Shown here: positions 1 through 11,887 of the stretch, in pieces
Layout: the number at the start of each line of letters is the position of its first letter
Position numbering within the stretch: the stretch's first letter is position 1
NCBI RefSeq assembly: GCF_017654505.1
Contig: NC_054542.1
Location: 558,001-622,000 of the forward strand
Origin: Polyodon spathula
Lineage: Eukaryota > Chordata > Actinopteri > Acipenseriformes > Polyodontidae
DNA: 64,000 nucleotides
Reading direction: 5' to 3'
Position numbers and translations under genes: made by a program
The notes under the pieces: generated by a model
What the model was told of the DNA's origin: nothing
The model's input: only the letters and a program-made list of their open reading frames with translations
Databases searched by the model: none

Positions 1-193
1 GGGTTCAAGTTACAGATAGATGTGTTCCTTGAGGAAGAGGATGGGGGAATGTTGTTGTGATAAGGAAATCAATCAAGGGCAGTAAATTTGTTGGGCCTAG
101 CAGCCTTTTCCTGTTCCTAAAATTGTCTTTGTTCATATGCCTTGATGCCAGAGGTAATTGATCTCTGCCCACATTTTTCATCTTTGTCCTTAG

Positions 194-3100
194 TTACTTT
201 CTCCAGAGGATCTTGTAAATGCCTGCAAAATGTTTGAAGCACTTAAACTGCCGTTAAGGTGAGTAATTGTACTCCTGTAATAGTTGAAGGTAATTGGGTG
301 GCATTGCTGCACTACACTGCTGGAGGGATTTCCAGATGTCTTCCCTTCCTTCATCCTGTTTTGATGAAAATGCTGCTTTGTTTCACTCACATAGAGCAAG
401 CTTTATGCCAAAAAATGATCATTGACACATTTTGAACGAAAATGGACACCCAGCCTCACAAAACTTTGTAAAGCATGCTTGTGTTCTACCCTACAAGGAT
501 ACCGACCACAATTCCTTATTTTAACCTGCTTGTATCAATTTTGCAACTTTAGAGCCACATGCATATCCCAGAACTGAGCTCTATCTCAGATACATCCATA
601 TATCCAGTTTGGAATGCTTCAGAGCTTGACACAAACACATTCAAAGTACAGCATGTGTTTTAAATGTTCTTTTAAGACCTATATATATATGTGTGTGTGT
701 GTGTACTGTACTTGTAGTGCAATGTAGTTTAAAAGTGGATCATATCCAGGGACCGAACTGTCCCATTTCATATTTGAAGTGTAAATAAATGCTTTAAACC
801 AATGTAGAAATAGAGGGAAAAAAAAAAAAAAAAAAAAATCAATAATGATAAAAATATCAATTTGAAGTAGAATTCAAGCACGAGTCAGTCTCACTACACA
901 GTTTTAGCAGTCCACACTATCTAGTTAGCAGTTAAAGAACAGTAGCCCTAAACTACAGTTACTTTTTTTTGTTTTAACACTGGCCTCTTACATTTGCATG
1001 ATGTGTCCACTTGCTCGTCATAGATTAGAGTAATTTTTTTTTTTTTTACTAGGAGAGCCACTGAAGACCCAAATGTGGCATTTTTTTGTACACATACAAG
1101 TACAGGCTTTTTTCTAAGGTACAATGGCTTGCGCAACTATTGACCCCCCCTTGGCATTTTTCCTATTTTGTTGCCTTACAACCTGGAATTAAAATAGATT
1201 TTTATTTGGATTTCATGTAATGGACATGCACAAAATAGTCCAAATTGGTGAAGTGAAATGAAAAAAATAACTTGTTTAAAAAAATTCTAAAAAATAAATA
1301 ACGGAAAAGTGGTGCGTGCATATGTATTCACCCCTTTTGCTATTAAGCCTCTAAATAAGATCTGGTGCAACCAGTTACCTTCAGAAGTCTCATAATTAGT
1401 TAAACAAAGTCCACCTATGTGCAATCTAAGTGTCACATGATCTGTCACATGATCTCAGTATATATACACCTGTTCTGAAAGGCCCCAGAGTCTGCAACAC
1501 CACTAAGCAAGCGGCACCATGAAGACCAAGGAGCTCTCCAAACAGGTCAGGGACAAAGTTGTGGAGAAGTACAGATCAGGGTTGGGTTATAAAAAAATAT
1601 CCGAAACTTTGAACATCCCACGGAGCACCATTAAAGCCATTATTAAAAAATGGAAAGAATATGGCACCACAACAAACCTGGCAAGAGAGGGCCACCCGCC
1701 AAAACTCACGGACCAGGCAAGGAGGGCATTAATCAGAGAGGCAAGAAAGAGACCAAAGATAACCCTGAAGGAGCTGCAAAGCTCCACAGCGGAAATTGGA
1801 GTATCTGTCCATAGGACCACTTTAAGCTGTACACTCCACAGAGCTGGGCTTTACGGAAGAGTGGCCAGAAAAAAGCCATTACTTAAAGAAAAAAAATAAG
1901 CAAACATGTTTGGTGTTTGCCAAAAGGCATGTGGGAGACTCCCCAAACATATGGAAGAAGGTACTCTGGTCAGATGAGACTAAAATTGAGCTTTTTGGCC
2001 ATCAAGGAAAACGCTATGTCTGGCGCAAACCCAACACCTCTCATCACCCCGAGAACACCATCCCCACAGTGAAGCATGGTGGTGGCAGCATCATGCTGTG
2101 GGGATGTTTTTCATTGGCAGAGATTGGGAAACTGGTCAGAATTGAAGGAATGATGGATGGCGCTAAATACAGGGAAATTCTTGAGGGAAACGTGTTTCAG
2201 TCTTCCAGAGATTTGAGACTGGGATGGAGGTTCACCTTCCAGCAGGACAATGACCCTAAGCATACTGCTAAAGCAACACTCGAGTGGTTTAAGGGGAAAC
2301 ATTTAAATGTCTTGGAATGGCCTAGTCAAAGCCCAGACCTCAATCCAATTGAGAATCTGTGGTATGACTTAAAGATTGCTGTACACCAGCGGAACCCATC
2401 CAACTTGAAGGAGCTGGAGTAGTTTTGCCTTGAAGAATGGGCAAAAATCCCAGTGACTAGATGTGCCAAGCTTATAGATACATACCCCAAGAGACTTCCA
2501 GCTGTAATCGCCGCAAAAGGTGGCTCTACAAAGTATTGACTTTGGGGGGTGAATACTTATGCACGCTCAAGTTTTCTGTTTTTTTGTCTTATTTCTTGTT
2601 TGTTTCACAATAAAAAATATTTTGCATCTTCAAAGTGGTAGGCATGTTGTGTAAATCAAATGATACAAACCCCCAAAAAATCCATTTTAATTCCAGGTTG
2701 TAAGGCAATAAAATAGGAAAAATGCCAAGGGGGGTCAGTACTTTCGCAAGCCACTGTATATACCGAAACAAGTAGTATATAAATAATATATAGGAAATGT
2801 GTATAATTATATTAATGGTGCACACTTAATTCCTATTTTTTATAATCCATACATCCTGTCTGTAGGTTACGTATCTTTGACAGCGGAGTTATGGTGATTC
2901 AGCTACAGTCACACAGCGAAGAAGAAATTATTGCTTCTGCTGTAGACAATGTAAGCCTTATTTTATTAATATTTAAGTAGTAACACTGTATGATTGTATT
3001 TTGTACTTTAAACCTCTTTTCTCCATTTGTACCTGAAAAAAGCCAGCATGTTTAGATACTGGATTGTGGGGCAGGCAGCAGTTTCTCCAGTCTCAAACAC

Positions 3101-3621
3101 TCCTATGATGAACATGTGATTGTAAGAGAAGACAGAAAGATGAAGCTAAATCTATGATATTCATTCAATCTCCACATTGTATTTTCAGGTGTCAGAAAAA
3201 GGATCTCTTACGTCAGAAGAGTTTGCAAAACTTCTGGGGCTTTCTGTTCTTTTATCAAAAGAAAGGTTATTATTATTTATTATTATTATATTCACAAAAG
3301 CTACAACGGGTTAATTTAAGCATGTGATTTCCAGCTATATTGTTTATTACTAGGTTTGTAACATTTTGATATGTTTTACTAAACAGTACTCCCAGCCTGG
3401 TGTGAAAAGTGTTGACAAATATGGGCTCGGGTGCTTAGTTGGTCTTGTAATAAGCATTCGGTTAAATTGTGTTATTTATTATTTAGTAATAGAAATGTAT
3501 AATAGGGCATTTTATTTATTTTTGTATTTCTGTCTTTAGGCTGCTTCTTGCTGAGAAAATGGGTCACCTTTGCAGAGATGATTCAGTGGAGGGCTTGAGG
3601 TTTTACCCAAACTTGTTCTGA
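194..3621 (+). CDS. VPS36: VPS36 (ESCRT-II subunit), last four coding exons
   Basis: This is the 3' part of the gene for vacuolar protein sorting 36. VPS36 joins SNF8 and VPS25 in ESCRT-II on endosomes and helps sort ubiquitinated membrane proteins into multivesicular bodies. Coding exons are 194-258, 2866-2950, 3189-3265 and 3540-3621, all with AG/GT borders and matching phase, giving 102 residues and a TGA at 3619-3621. The piece is the C-terminal winged-helix region. It includes [20 protein letters not shown], then [13 protein letters not shown], then a terminal [20 protein letters not shown], all close to the mammalian protein as I remember it. The protein ends at that Phe, a few residues before the mammalian end. 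The N-terminal GLUE domain lies outside the window. The intron between the first two exons holds a dead Tc1 element. THSD1 follows on the same strand, as it neighbours VPS36 in mammals. Confidence 0.93.
1122..2756 (+). mobile_element. Tc1/mariner-family DNA transposon, inactivated copy
   Basis: A 1635-base element flanked by TA (1120-1121 and 2757-2758), the usual Tc1/mariner target duplication. The ends are inverted repeats of roughly 85 bases. Both carry GGCTTGCG near the tip, a C-rich run, then a stretch reading ttggcatttttcctatttt. The right copy has a few substitutions. The interior carries a broken transposase on the + strand. The element sits inside a VPS36 intron in the same orientation as the gene. 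The small divergence between its ends suggests a fairly young insertion that is no longer coding-competent. Confidence 0.93.
1519..2540 (+). pseudogene. Tc1-like transposase, frameshifted and stopped
   Basis: The transposase begins at ATG 1519 with an N-terminal paired-type helix-turn-helix region ([20 protein letters not shown]; later [19 protein letters not shown]). That frame stops at 1899 after an A-rich run. The rest continues in another frame from about 1905. The DDE catalytic core is recognisable: WSDETK carries the first Asp, [10 protein letters not shown] the second, and [11 protein letters not shown] the third acidic residue. [15 protein letters not shown] is the family hallmark. 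A second lesion is an in-frame TAG at 2420, after which homology continues ([20 protein letters not shown]). With one frameshift and one nonsense codon the copy should not make active transposase, although its ends could still be mobilised in trans. Confidence 0.9.
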
Positions 3622-3690
3622 CTCAGAGCAGAAGGACTCTTTCATTTTCAATACTGTTTTCTGTATACATAAACTACAGGACTACCTACA

Positions 3691-3727
<37 letters not shown>

Positions 3728-6586
3728 TCAAATACCATGGATGAAGAACACCTTTGCATCATCTTACTACAATCTGTCAAAGTAAATACACCTTTGTGAC
3801 CTGGAGGCACCTCAAATGTCAATGCCTTTCAAACATGTGAAGGTCAATAGTAACAATTACGTTAGTGCTGAGGAATGTTGATTTGGTACTGCAAATTACT
3901 TCTAGATTCACACACACCTGAAGTAACTTACCTTTTCTAGATATTGTGAACTAAACTGGTAAGCTTGTATTCACAAACTCTTTCTAGGACAGTTCTCTTA
4001 AATCATACTGCACACACCAGAAGTGTAATGGGTGAATTCAGATGCAGTCACATACAGTGTAGCCTGTGTGCCAGCCTTGCTTCTTTGACATCCTCTCTGG
4101 TTAAATATGCAGGTAGCTGCTGCTTGAACACACAGCACACAGACAGGTACCCGTGCTATATATAGTGATCTCTATTGGCTTTTCAAAAAACAAGCAAAGC
4201 CTATAGAACTGTACATAGTGTAGCTACTTTGTAGCATTGTTCGGTTTGATTCATAGGTCTCTCTCCCATACTGCAGAAGATTACCGCTTTCATACATAAC
4301 CTGCTTTGCTCATTCAGACCCCTTCCTCATTACATGTACCTTGATATTCCTAAATAGGGAACCACATATCAAATTGTGTTATGTAGTCTTTACCATGAGA
4401 GTATCGAAGCTTTGCATTTACGCCGGAACCTGTCTTCCCATCTACCTTTCAGTCCAGCTGTATGTCACTCCTATATTTGTACATGCACATACAGTGGATG
4501 AAGTTTAGAATACTGATGGCTCTAGTTTTGCATCTGTGGCAGGGGGTACATGTAACAGTGTTAATATTTAATTTACTAACAAAGTTAAAGGAGAATAACA
4601 AAACAGATGTAATTACAGAAAGTGTGGCTGTAGCCTAATAGTAGGGGAAGGATAAACTACTGCCATGCTCCTGTGCAGTTCATCAATGGATCCCAAACTT
4701 CTAGGATATTTGTTGCTATACCATGTACAGTAGCTGGGCCTTTTCTGGAGCTCCTTATGAAGTCCTAGCTTAGTAACATGATAATATCTGTCCACAAGCT
4801 GCGAATCAAAATCAGGGTTTCTAGCAGATGTTTTTACCAGATTTTAGACAATCCTGCTAAAGGTGACCTAAAAGACGGTTAACTGCAGGTTGCTGCTGAG
4901 GTACAGACTCATACTAGCACCTCTCTTCCTCAGTGTATCAGGTCTGTGGCCATGCAACTTTAATTTGTCCAGTGAAGAACAGGCCATTTGCACTAAAGTC
5001 TGTGCTTCAGGAGGCAGCTGTTACTCATTTTATGTAAAACCCTTACCTCAATGTTTTAATGAAACGTCAGATATATTAAAAAATAAAAATAAATAACATT
5101 TTACATCCTGTAGTTAGTTAATTTGTAAATGCAACCATGCAATGGAGTTCATGTATACATTGTAAAACCACATGTTCAAGATTTAAACAAATATTTATGG
5201 TTAAGTGGATATACTTTAGACACACAAAAACGTTTTTATCAAAATAAACATTACAGTGTAAAGTACATTAATGCGAAAATGTGTTGAATCTCTTAGGTAA
5301 TATTTATGTTTAGTACCTAAACACTTGATGTACTGCAGCGATGCAGAGTACAGCAGATGCAAATGCTGTACCTATATGTCAAGACTGTAATGATACATTA
5401 CACTTTGTTAATTTTTTTAATTATTTTTTTTATCTGTTTCCTTGAAGAGTCGGTTTTCCTGGTAAGCGACTCACTTTGGTGTAACCAGTAGAGGGAGCGT
5501 CATCTGCCAAATCTATTGCGTTGGCGGTTGGCACTCATACAGTTATTTAATCTCGTCAGCGAGAGACCTTTAGGTGTGTCACTCGTTGTTGTTTGTCAGC
5601 TGTGATAGAGACAAATACAAAGACGTTTTTTTAAAAACTTCTAATGTGCTATCGCATGTAAAAGAATGAATCTTCTGAGAACGCTGTCGTTTGATTGCTG
5701 AAAACACTAGTGAGTTTAATCTAGTGAGCGACACCAGCAAGTCCTGCTTTACACTTCAGGTACTGTACTGTTGTATTTATATCTTGACTACATTTCGGAT
5801 GCATGGTTATTTAAGAAATGTTGACGTTATGAAAGACTTGCATATTTTGTGTTTAAAGGGTGTAGAGCTTTTCTAAAAAAAGATGTGCATGGCCTTGTAG
5901 AAGCTTATTATTTTCAGAAAGAAAGAAAGAAATTAGCGGCGGTTTAAATTGCATTTTTATAATGAATCTGAGGAACATTCGACAGCATTTTATAAAGTAA
6001 ATAAAGTAAACTATGCAGTTTAATTTATGCCGAAGATATCCTGTTCCTTACAGAAATATTGGTGATAATGTAACACTCTATAAACACATTAGGACTACTT
6101 AAAACCTTGTGTTCAAAAGAGAAACATAAACTTGGGAATCTTATGAAAATAATTCAGAATTGAAATTCTTGCTTGTGTTCAGAAACAATGTAATAATATA
6201 ATTGGCAATGGATCAAAACTATAGCCTATTGTGTTTAAAAAATATCAAGGGAATATGAACTGAATACTTTGCCAATTCAATCCCAGTTTAACTCATAGAT
6301 TTGTTTTTAATGTTCTGTAAAAAGAGAATTGGCTTCTATTAAGTATGTGCAGATTTGTTATTCTGGTGCATCAGCCACATTTAAAATGTAACCAGATTCA
6401 CATAACTGCCATGAAGGTGCAGTTGGTTGAATCGGACTTAGTCCCTTTCATTGCATTTTTACCAATTTACTTTCATAATGTTTAATACAAAACACGTTTC
6501 GTCAATAGGGGTTTTAAACAGCACCTTGAATTCTGGAGTGAAGAGGGACATGAGGTGTGAAGAGATACTCCATCTCATTAATCGGA
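3622..6586 (+). other. VPS36 3' UTR and VPS36-THSD1 intergenic stretch
   Basis: No coding exon is recognised here. A 31-base A run lies at 3694-3724, only 72 bases past the VPS36 stop. AATAAA-like sites cluster near 5080-5095 and 5245, so the VPS36 3' UTR may extend about 1.5 kb, but the true poly(A) site cannot be chosen by eye. From about 5440 to 5760 the sequence becomes less AT-biased and ends in a consensus donor (TTCAG/gtactg at about 5758). This could be a noncoding first exon or promoter region of THSD1; that is inference only. Confidence 0.5.
5485..5498 (+). promoter_or_regulatory. CTCF-like motif upstream of THSD1
   Basis: The 14-mer CCAGTAGAGGGAGC matches the CTCF core consensus CCASYAGRGGGCRS at 13 of 14 positions. 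It lies in the less AT-rich segment between VPS36 and THSD1, about 1.1 kb before the THSD1 start codon. A lone motif match is weak evidence of occupancy. Confidence 0.3.
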
Positions 6587-9500
6587 ATGCAACAGACCTG
6601 GCTAGGGTTCACACCAGTACTGCTGCTCATACTCTGTGGTTGTGGTAAGTTATTGGGTCGTGGTCTCTTCTCTAGAAAGGCTGCCTCTCTTGAGCCCGTA
6701 TTCCTTGTGCAGTGTTGGATACAAAAGCACCTGCCAACCAATCTACTTTCAAAGAAGTCTTGTCCATTTTGACTGAAGCGGACTGTAACAAGGAAATAAA
6801 GCTTTGCTGTATTAGAGAATACATGCAGGAATGTTATTAGCATTAAAAAAAACAGCCCTGTGAGATGCAGCCCATTAATGCAAAAGTGAGTAAGTGCTAC
6901 ATACCACAGGTGCTTCTATTTTTTGTCATTACATCTTTTGTTTGATGGTGGCGGATTCTGTTTCTTTGACATGAAGTCGAGAGAGAACCCAGCAAATCGG
7001 TTTGAGTCATGATGGGCAAGAGAGAAGATCTGATTTACTCTGGAATAGTGACCTGATAGTTCGCACTCCATACTTAAATATGATTTGACTTTAACATTTG
7101 CAATGAAACCGCTCATTTACTTTGTTTATGTGTTACAGCTCTTGCAGAAATCTTTTTAAAGAAACCACGACATGTCGCTTTAAGCAACCAGTCCACCTTT
7201 GTGAATTTCCAGTATGAAATCAACGAAACAGCCACTGGCATGACAGTTTTACTGGTGGACCTTCTCACTAACGAAACAGTGGCCAGTAAACCTGTGCCGG
7301 TGAACCAGTCTGAAGGCACCATGGAGTTTGACTGTTCTTGCTTTCAGTACGCTGGGAAATTTCAATTCAGACTTCAGCCTGAGGAGGATAAGCTAAGCCA
7401 GACTGACACCCTGTGGTTGAGTGAGGTACTGATGGTACAGTGGCCTACATTTAACATTGATGTCAGAAGGACAAGCAATGTAACTGGGAACTCCTTTCAG
7501 ATAGGGATTTCTAGTACTGAAGAATATTTTTGTCCCTTCAGTATTAATTCATCAGCTATCTACCTGGAGGTCACCTACCTGGAATACACTCAAATGGGGA
7601 GGTCCTATGATGATAAAATGAAGGCAGCTATCAGAAAGCAAATTTCGCTTTTGAAAACCCAGTGGGTAGAACTGGCGTGTGTGTTCCCTTTCAGAGAGGG
7701 ACATTTTATCAAGGTTTCCCTGAGGTCCCGCCATGCTGATTTGGAGATCAAGTCTTCCGGACGACTCTTTCTCTCCCAGGTTTTTAGGTATAGGCTACAT
7801 ATTGAAAACCAGCACACATTCAGCTGTGAGGCTTCTGTTGTGGTATATCTGGTCACCCCTCCATGTGCTTCTACGGAAGGCAAGGTCATAATGTATCAAG
7901 ACAGTTCCAGCGCCACTGGGAATAAAAACATCCTTGTGGCACAGGAATTTCTAACTAAAGGAAATAATAAAACTGAATTCAACTGCTCACTCTTTTACCC
8001 TGGGAGAAATAAGTACTGTTTTGAATTTGTTTTAAACTCCAGCCACTCTGCCAGTGGGGCGCAGAGCTGCATTGTTGTACAGCGGAACGTAGGTTTGTAT
8101 TCCCTGTTAATATGTTTTATTATTTCTCAAGGGAGCGTATTTGACACAGTGAAGGTATTTTAATTCTATGTGCAGTTACTGCTAATCAATGTTCATTCAC
8201 TAAACTAATGAGTTACCAGCCACTAAAATACATCAGTATGTTATTCGTTTGCATGTTGTTACTTTATAATTCATTTGAGGATGTTTTGTTAAGTAATTGG
8301 GCCCTAGTGTTTAATGCATTTCAGTGTAACACAGTTATTCCAGTAAATCAATTAGATCTCACATTTTTCTATATGAAAGATGGGCACATTCAGGTAAGCA
8401 TGCATTTGATTTTTATATCTATTAGTGAACAAAAATTGCCAAATGCTTTTGTACTCATTTATGTGCTGCACTTCCAGGTCATTTAGGAACACAGTTGACA
8501 TTGTGGGTTGAAACAAAATATGTTGGTTGCTTCTGGGAGATTAAAATTTCCAAAGCATATTTTTTTTTATATAAATATTTGTCAAGAAAATGTTTTTTGA
8601 CATGTTTTCTATTTATTTTCCTTTACAAAAACTCAAACATCCATCAACCTGAAAAGTATGGCTTTTAAATATCGCAAGGAGCCATCATTTCATTTTCTTC
8701 ACTAGTAGCATCTAAAATGCAGTAACATCAAATTTGCATTATAATATGTGCATGTCTGAAGATATTATTATTTTTTTATGTTTTTAACAAAAATTGAAAT
8801 TAAACATCCTGTACGTTGGGCTTCAAGGGTCGAGTGCGGCCCACAGGCCTCAGGTTATGCACAGTGCCCTAAGTTTGTTACTAATTTTGTCAAGTGATCA
8901 GTTTGGTGTTACTTTCATCAAAAAACTATTGAATTTGCATAAATATCCCTTTGCCCTGTAGCGACCTGGAGCCAGTGGCTGCAGTGGAGCCCCTGCAGTG
9001 TGAGCTGTGGTGATGGAGTGAGGGAGCGGTACCGCGAGTGCCGGGGGTCCTCCTCACAGATATCACACTGTCCTGGAATTTACAAGGAAACCTCTCTGTG
9101 CTCGCTGGAGCAGTGCACAGGTACAGGCCACTGAGGATAAAAAACATCGACTTCTTGTGTTCTTTAAAAAAAAAAAATACATATTTTATTAGCATTAGTT
9201 TCATTCCAACTCTTCTCCTAATCATTTTATAGTTATGCTGTGATTTACCATGTATATTTACGAAAATTCACATTAGATTATACAAGCTTTAAGAGCCACT
9301 TAATATGGGTTTCTTGCTGTTTAGATTCACTTAATATAATTTACAGTTTTGGTCCTCTTGGTGACTATTTAAAATTTAAAGCACCACTGTGGTCTCAGTA
9401 GAACTCTTAGAATCATGTCTAACCTCTTAATACATCTTGTGCACCGGAATGTAACCAATAACCTCCCTCCTGCTACACTCTGCCCCTAGTGGATGTAAGA

Positions 9501-11329
9501 AATACCACATGTGGGGGGACAGGGTAACGGTTACACTCTGGTGTATCAGGTTTACTTAGGAGATTTAGACATGAATCTGAGAGCTTTATTGAGGCCACAG
9601 GGATGTTTATAAAAGTTATTAAAAATAGGATGCTGCCTGACCCCCAATTAGTTTCCTGCATGCAACATAAAATACAAGTGTAATCAGATAGATCCTGCTA
9701 CCTGTAACAGAATGGCATTGTTTTAAAGCCTTGATTATTAAGGTAAAATTGCTTCCTTCTGCTCTGCAACACCACTTTCTTCTAGCTATAGTTTAAATAA
9801 TGATAGTATGTGTATTGAACCGCATTTTGATAACAAACTAAACAACAGCCTTACCATAATACCCAATGGCAAAACTAGATATGTACATGGCAAAGGTACA
9901 GTAGCATATTAGGTTAGTAAGTTGATTTCTTTCTTTTTTAAACAACACAGCAATAAAGACAACACCTTTGGCACCACTTCACCCTCAAAAGACGCAAGCC
10001 AGCAACATTGTGACTGTGGCCGGGATTGCTGTATGTTTGTTTATCATTATCACCACCATCTTCATCACGGTATGGAGGAAACTATGCAGGGTGCAGAAGT
10101 GTAGCTCAGTGAGGCACAACTCTGTGCATTCCCCAAACTTCAGGAAGAACTCAGATGAGGTCAACATCTACCATGAGAGCCAGCAGAGAGAGAGCTTCTC
10201 TGAAAGCCTTGATGTGAACCCAGATTCGGCAGACGAGGGCATAAACATGACCTCAGGCTACAGAAGGAGCCAGCACTTTCCTCCAGAACAGACCATAGCT
10301 ATCAGCGGTGACCCCCAAGCAAGCGTTCAGAAGGTCATGCCCCCTATTTTTGGGTACCGACTTGCCCATCAACAGCTGAAGGAGATGAAGAAGAAAGGTC
10401 TGAAAGAGGCAACGCAGATGTACCACGTATCCCAGAATCCCCTCAACGACACTGTTCTGGATGCCACCACAGTGGCACCCATGGACAAGGAGAGTCAAGA
10501 GGAGGCCAACCTGAACAGGTTCCGGATCAAATCTCCCTTTCTGGAACCTAAGGTGCCTCACTCCAGTCTCCATTCGGAAATGGTTAGCCCAAAAGTAGAC
10601 TTCGCTCTTCCTGAGCGGAATCCAGGGCTCTTCTCTCACCCAGCGACCGCTCGGCACAGCAGCCATAAACACCAGGACGACTGGGTGGAAATGGTTGACC
10701 GAAGTTATCTCAGGAACCCTAATTTCAGGAGAACAGCCAGCTTTCATGAAACCAAACAGTCCAGGCCCTTCAGAGAAAGAAGCATGTCCACCTCTACACC
10801 CAGGCAGCTTTCTGGCTACAGCTCCAGGACTAGGGTAGTGGACCAGCCACTGGAAAGGGGAGAAGTTAGGCTTAAATCTCAACTAGAAGATGCCAGAGCT
10901 GATAGATGTTCACCTTGGAGAGGCAATGTGTCACCTACCGAGGCTTCTGCGTATTACCCACATGCAGGTCAGCCTGGTGCCGGTGTCAATAAACATGACC
11001 TGTTAAGTGGTCGCCAGGTTGAGGCCTGGACTGGAGGAGTGGACAAAGTAGAACCCAACAGAAACAGGAGAGGGCCCTCACCCAGTCACAGAAACATAAT
11101 GGCCAGGAAGATGAAGGAAGCTAATTCTTCTGCGACATACAATCGCCATAGGAGTGCCACCCTAAGCCCCTCGCAATATAGGAGAGACAAGTGCCGGAGC
11201 CTCCCACTGGATCCCGAATACACCTTGTACGACAGTTCATCCTACTGTCTTAGTGAATCAGAGCGTCACATGATTGACTTCTCTGGGTACTTTGGATCCA
11301 ATGGAGAAGAGGAAGAAGCTCAGCATTGA
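6587..11329 (+). CDS. THSD1: THSD1, thrombospondin type-1 domain-containing protein 1
   Basis: A single-pass membrane protein of endothelial cells. In mammals it acts at focal adhesions, and its loss is linked to intracranial aneurysm. Coding exons are 6587-6644, 7139-8092, 8962-9120 and 9951-11329; phases match throughout and give 849 residues (human 852). The ATG at 6587 opens a signal peptide (MQQTWLGFTPVLLLILCGC). Exon 2 encodes the large ectodomain with many N-x-S/T sites (for example NQSEGT, NETVAS). Exon 3 is exactly one TSP1 domain (WSQWLQWSPCSVSCGDGVRE, six Cys) at residues 339-390. Exon 4 starts with a short stalk, then a transmembrane helix near residues 410-432, then a long cytoplasmic tail with conserved FRRTASFHE, RPFRERSMST and GPSPSH motifs. 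Two points stand out: the exon 2 donor must be GTAG/gtttgt to keep frame, and the C-terminal tail is frameshifted just before the stop. Confidence 0.94.
8962..9120 (+). CDS. THSD1: THSD1 exon 3, skippable TSP1 cassette
   Basis: This 159-base exon (53 codons) starts and ends in phase 1, so skipping it keeps the frame. It holds the whole TSP1 repeat, including the WSQW and WSPCS tryptophan motifs and the CSVSCGDGVR core. Mammalian THSD1 has an isoform lacking about 53 residues over this domain, as I recall, so the same splice choice may be available here. Confidence 0.85.
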
Positions 11330-11845
11330 GAAGATGGTGATATGAATGTTTATGCCCTTCTTAGAAAATCACTGCAGTAAATACCATTTCCATCAACAGT
11401 TCTTTGTACAGACGGCGCTGCTTTATCAGGACGCCTCGGGAGAAATAAAAATATCCTGAATAAGCGGCTGTCCTGAGGCAGTTGAGACAACCTTAGTCAT
11501 ACATTTACACTTTTTTGTTTTTAAATGAAAAGAAAAAGAATGAAATCACTTCACATTATGATTACATGTTAAATACATAATCTCCATTCTCCATTCATCA
11601 TTTGAAAATACTGTATCCTAATTAAACAAAGTGAGGTCCCAATTAAATGACATAAATAGCATTGGGAAGATCCGGCTCCCAGAGCTGTATCCCATTTAAG
11701 CAGAAATCCTGATTAGGAGGCACTGACTGTAACTACTGGATGGGTAACATAACCAAATATTACCCTGGATGGGTAACATAACCAAATTCAAAGGTAGTTT
11801 CAATAACATTTTGAAAACAAGAAGTTTGTATATGCATTGACTTTA

Positions 11846-11887
<42 letters not shown>

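Noticed and set aside
4890..5096. A 68-codon plus-strand frame with five Cys and a hydrophobic start after the VPS36 stop, resembling a small secreted peptide.
   Set aside because: It opens with TTG rather than ATG, lies in the probable VPS36 3' UTR, ends in an A-rich stretch and has no splice support.
10253..10882. A 209-codon minus-strand frame opposite THSD1 exon 4.
   Set aside because: It is the shadow of a well-conserved plus-strand coding exon and has no recognisable motif.
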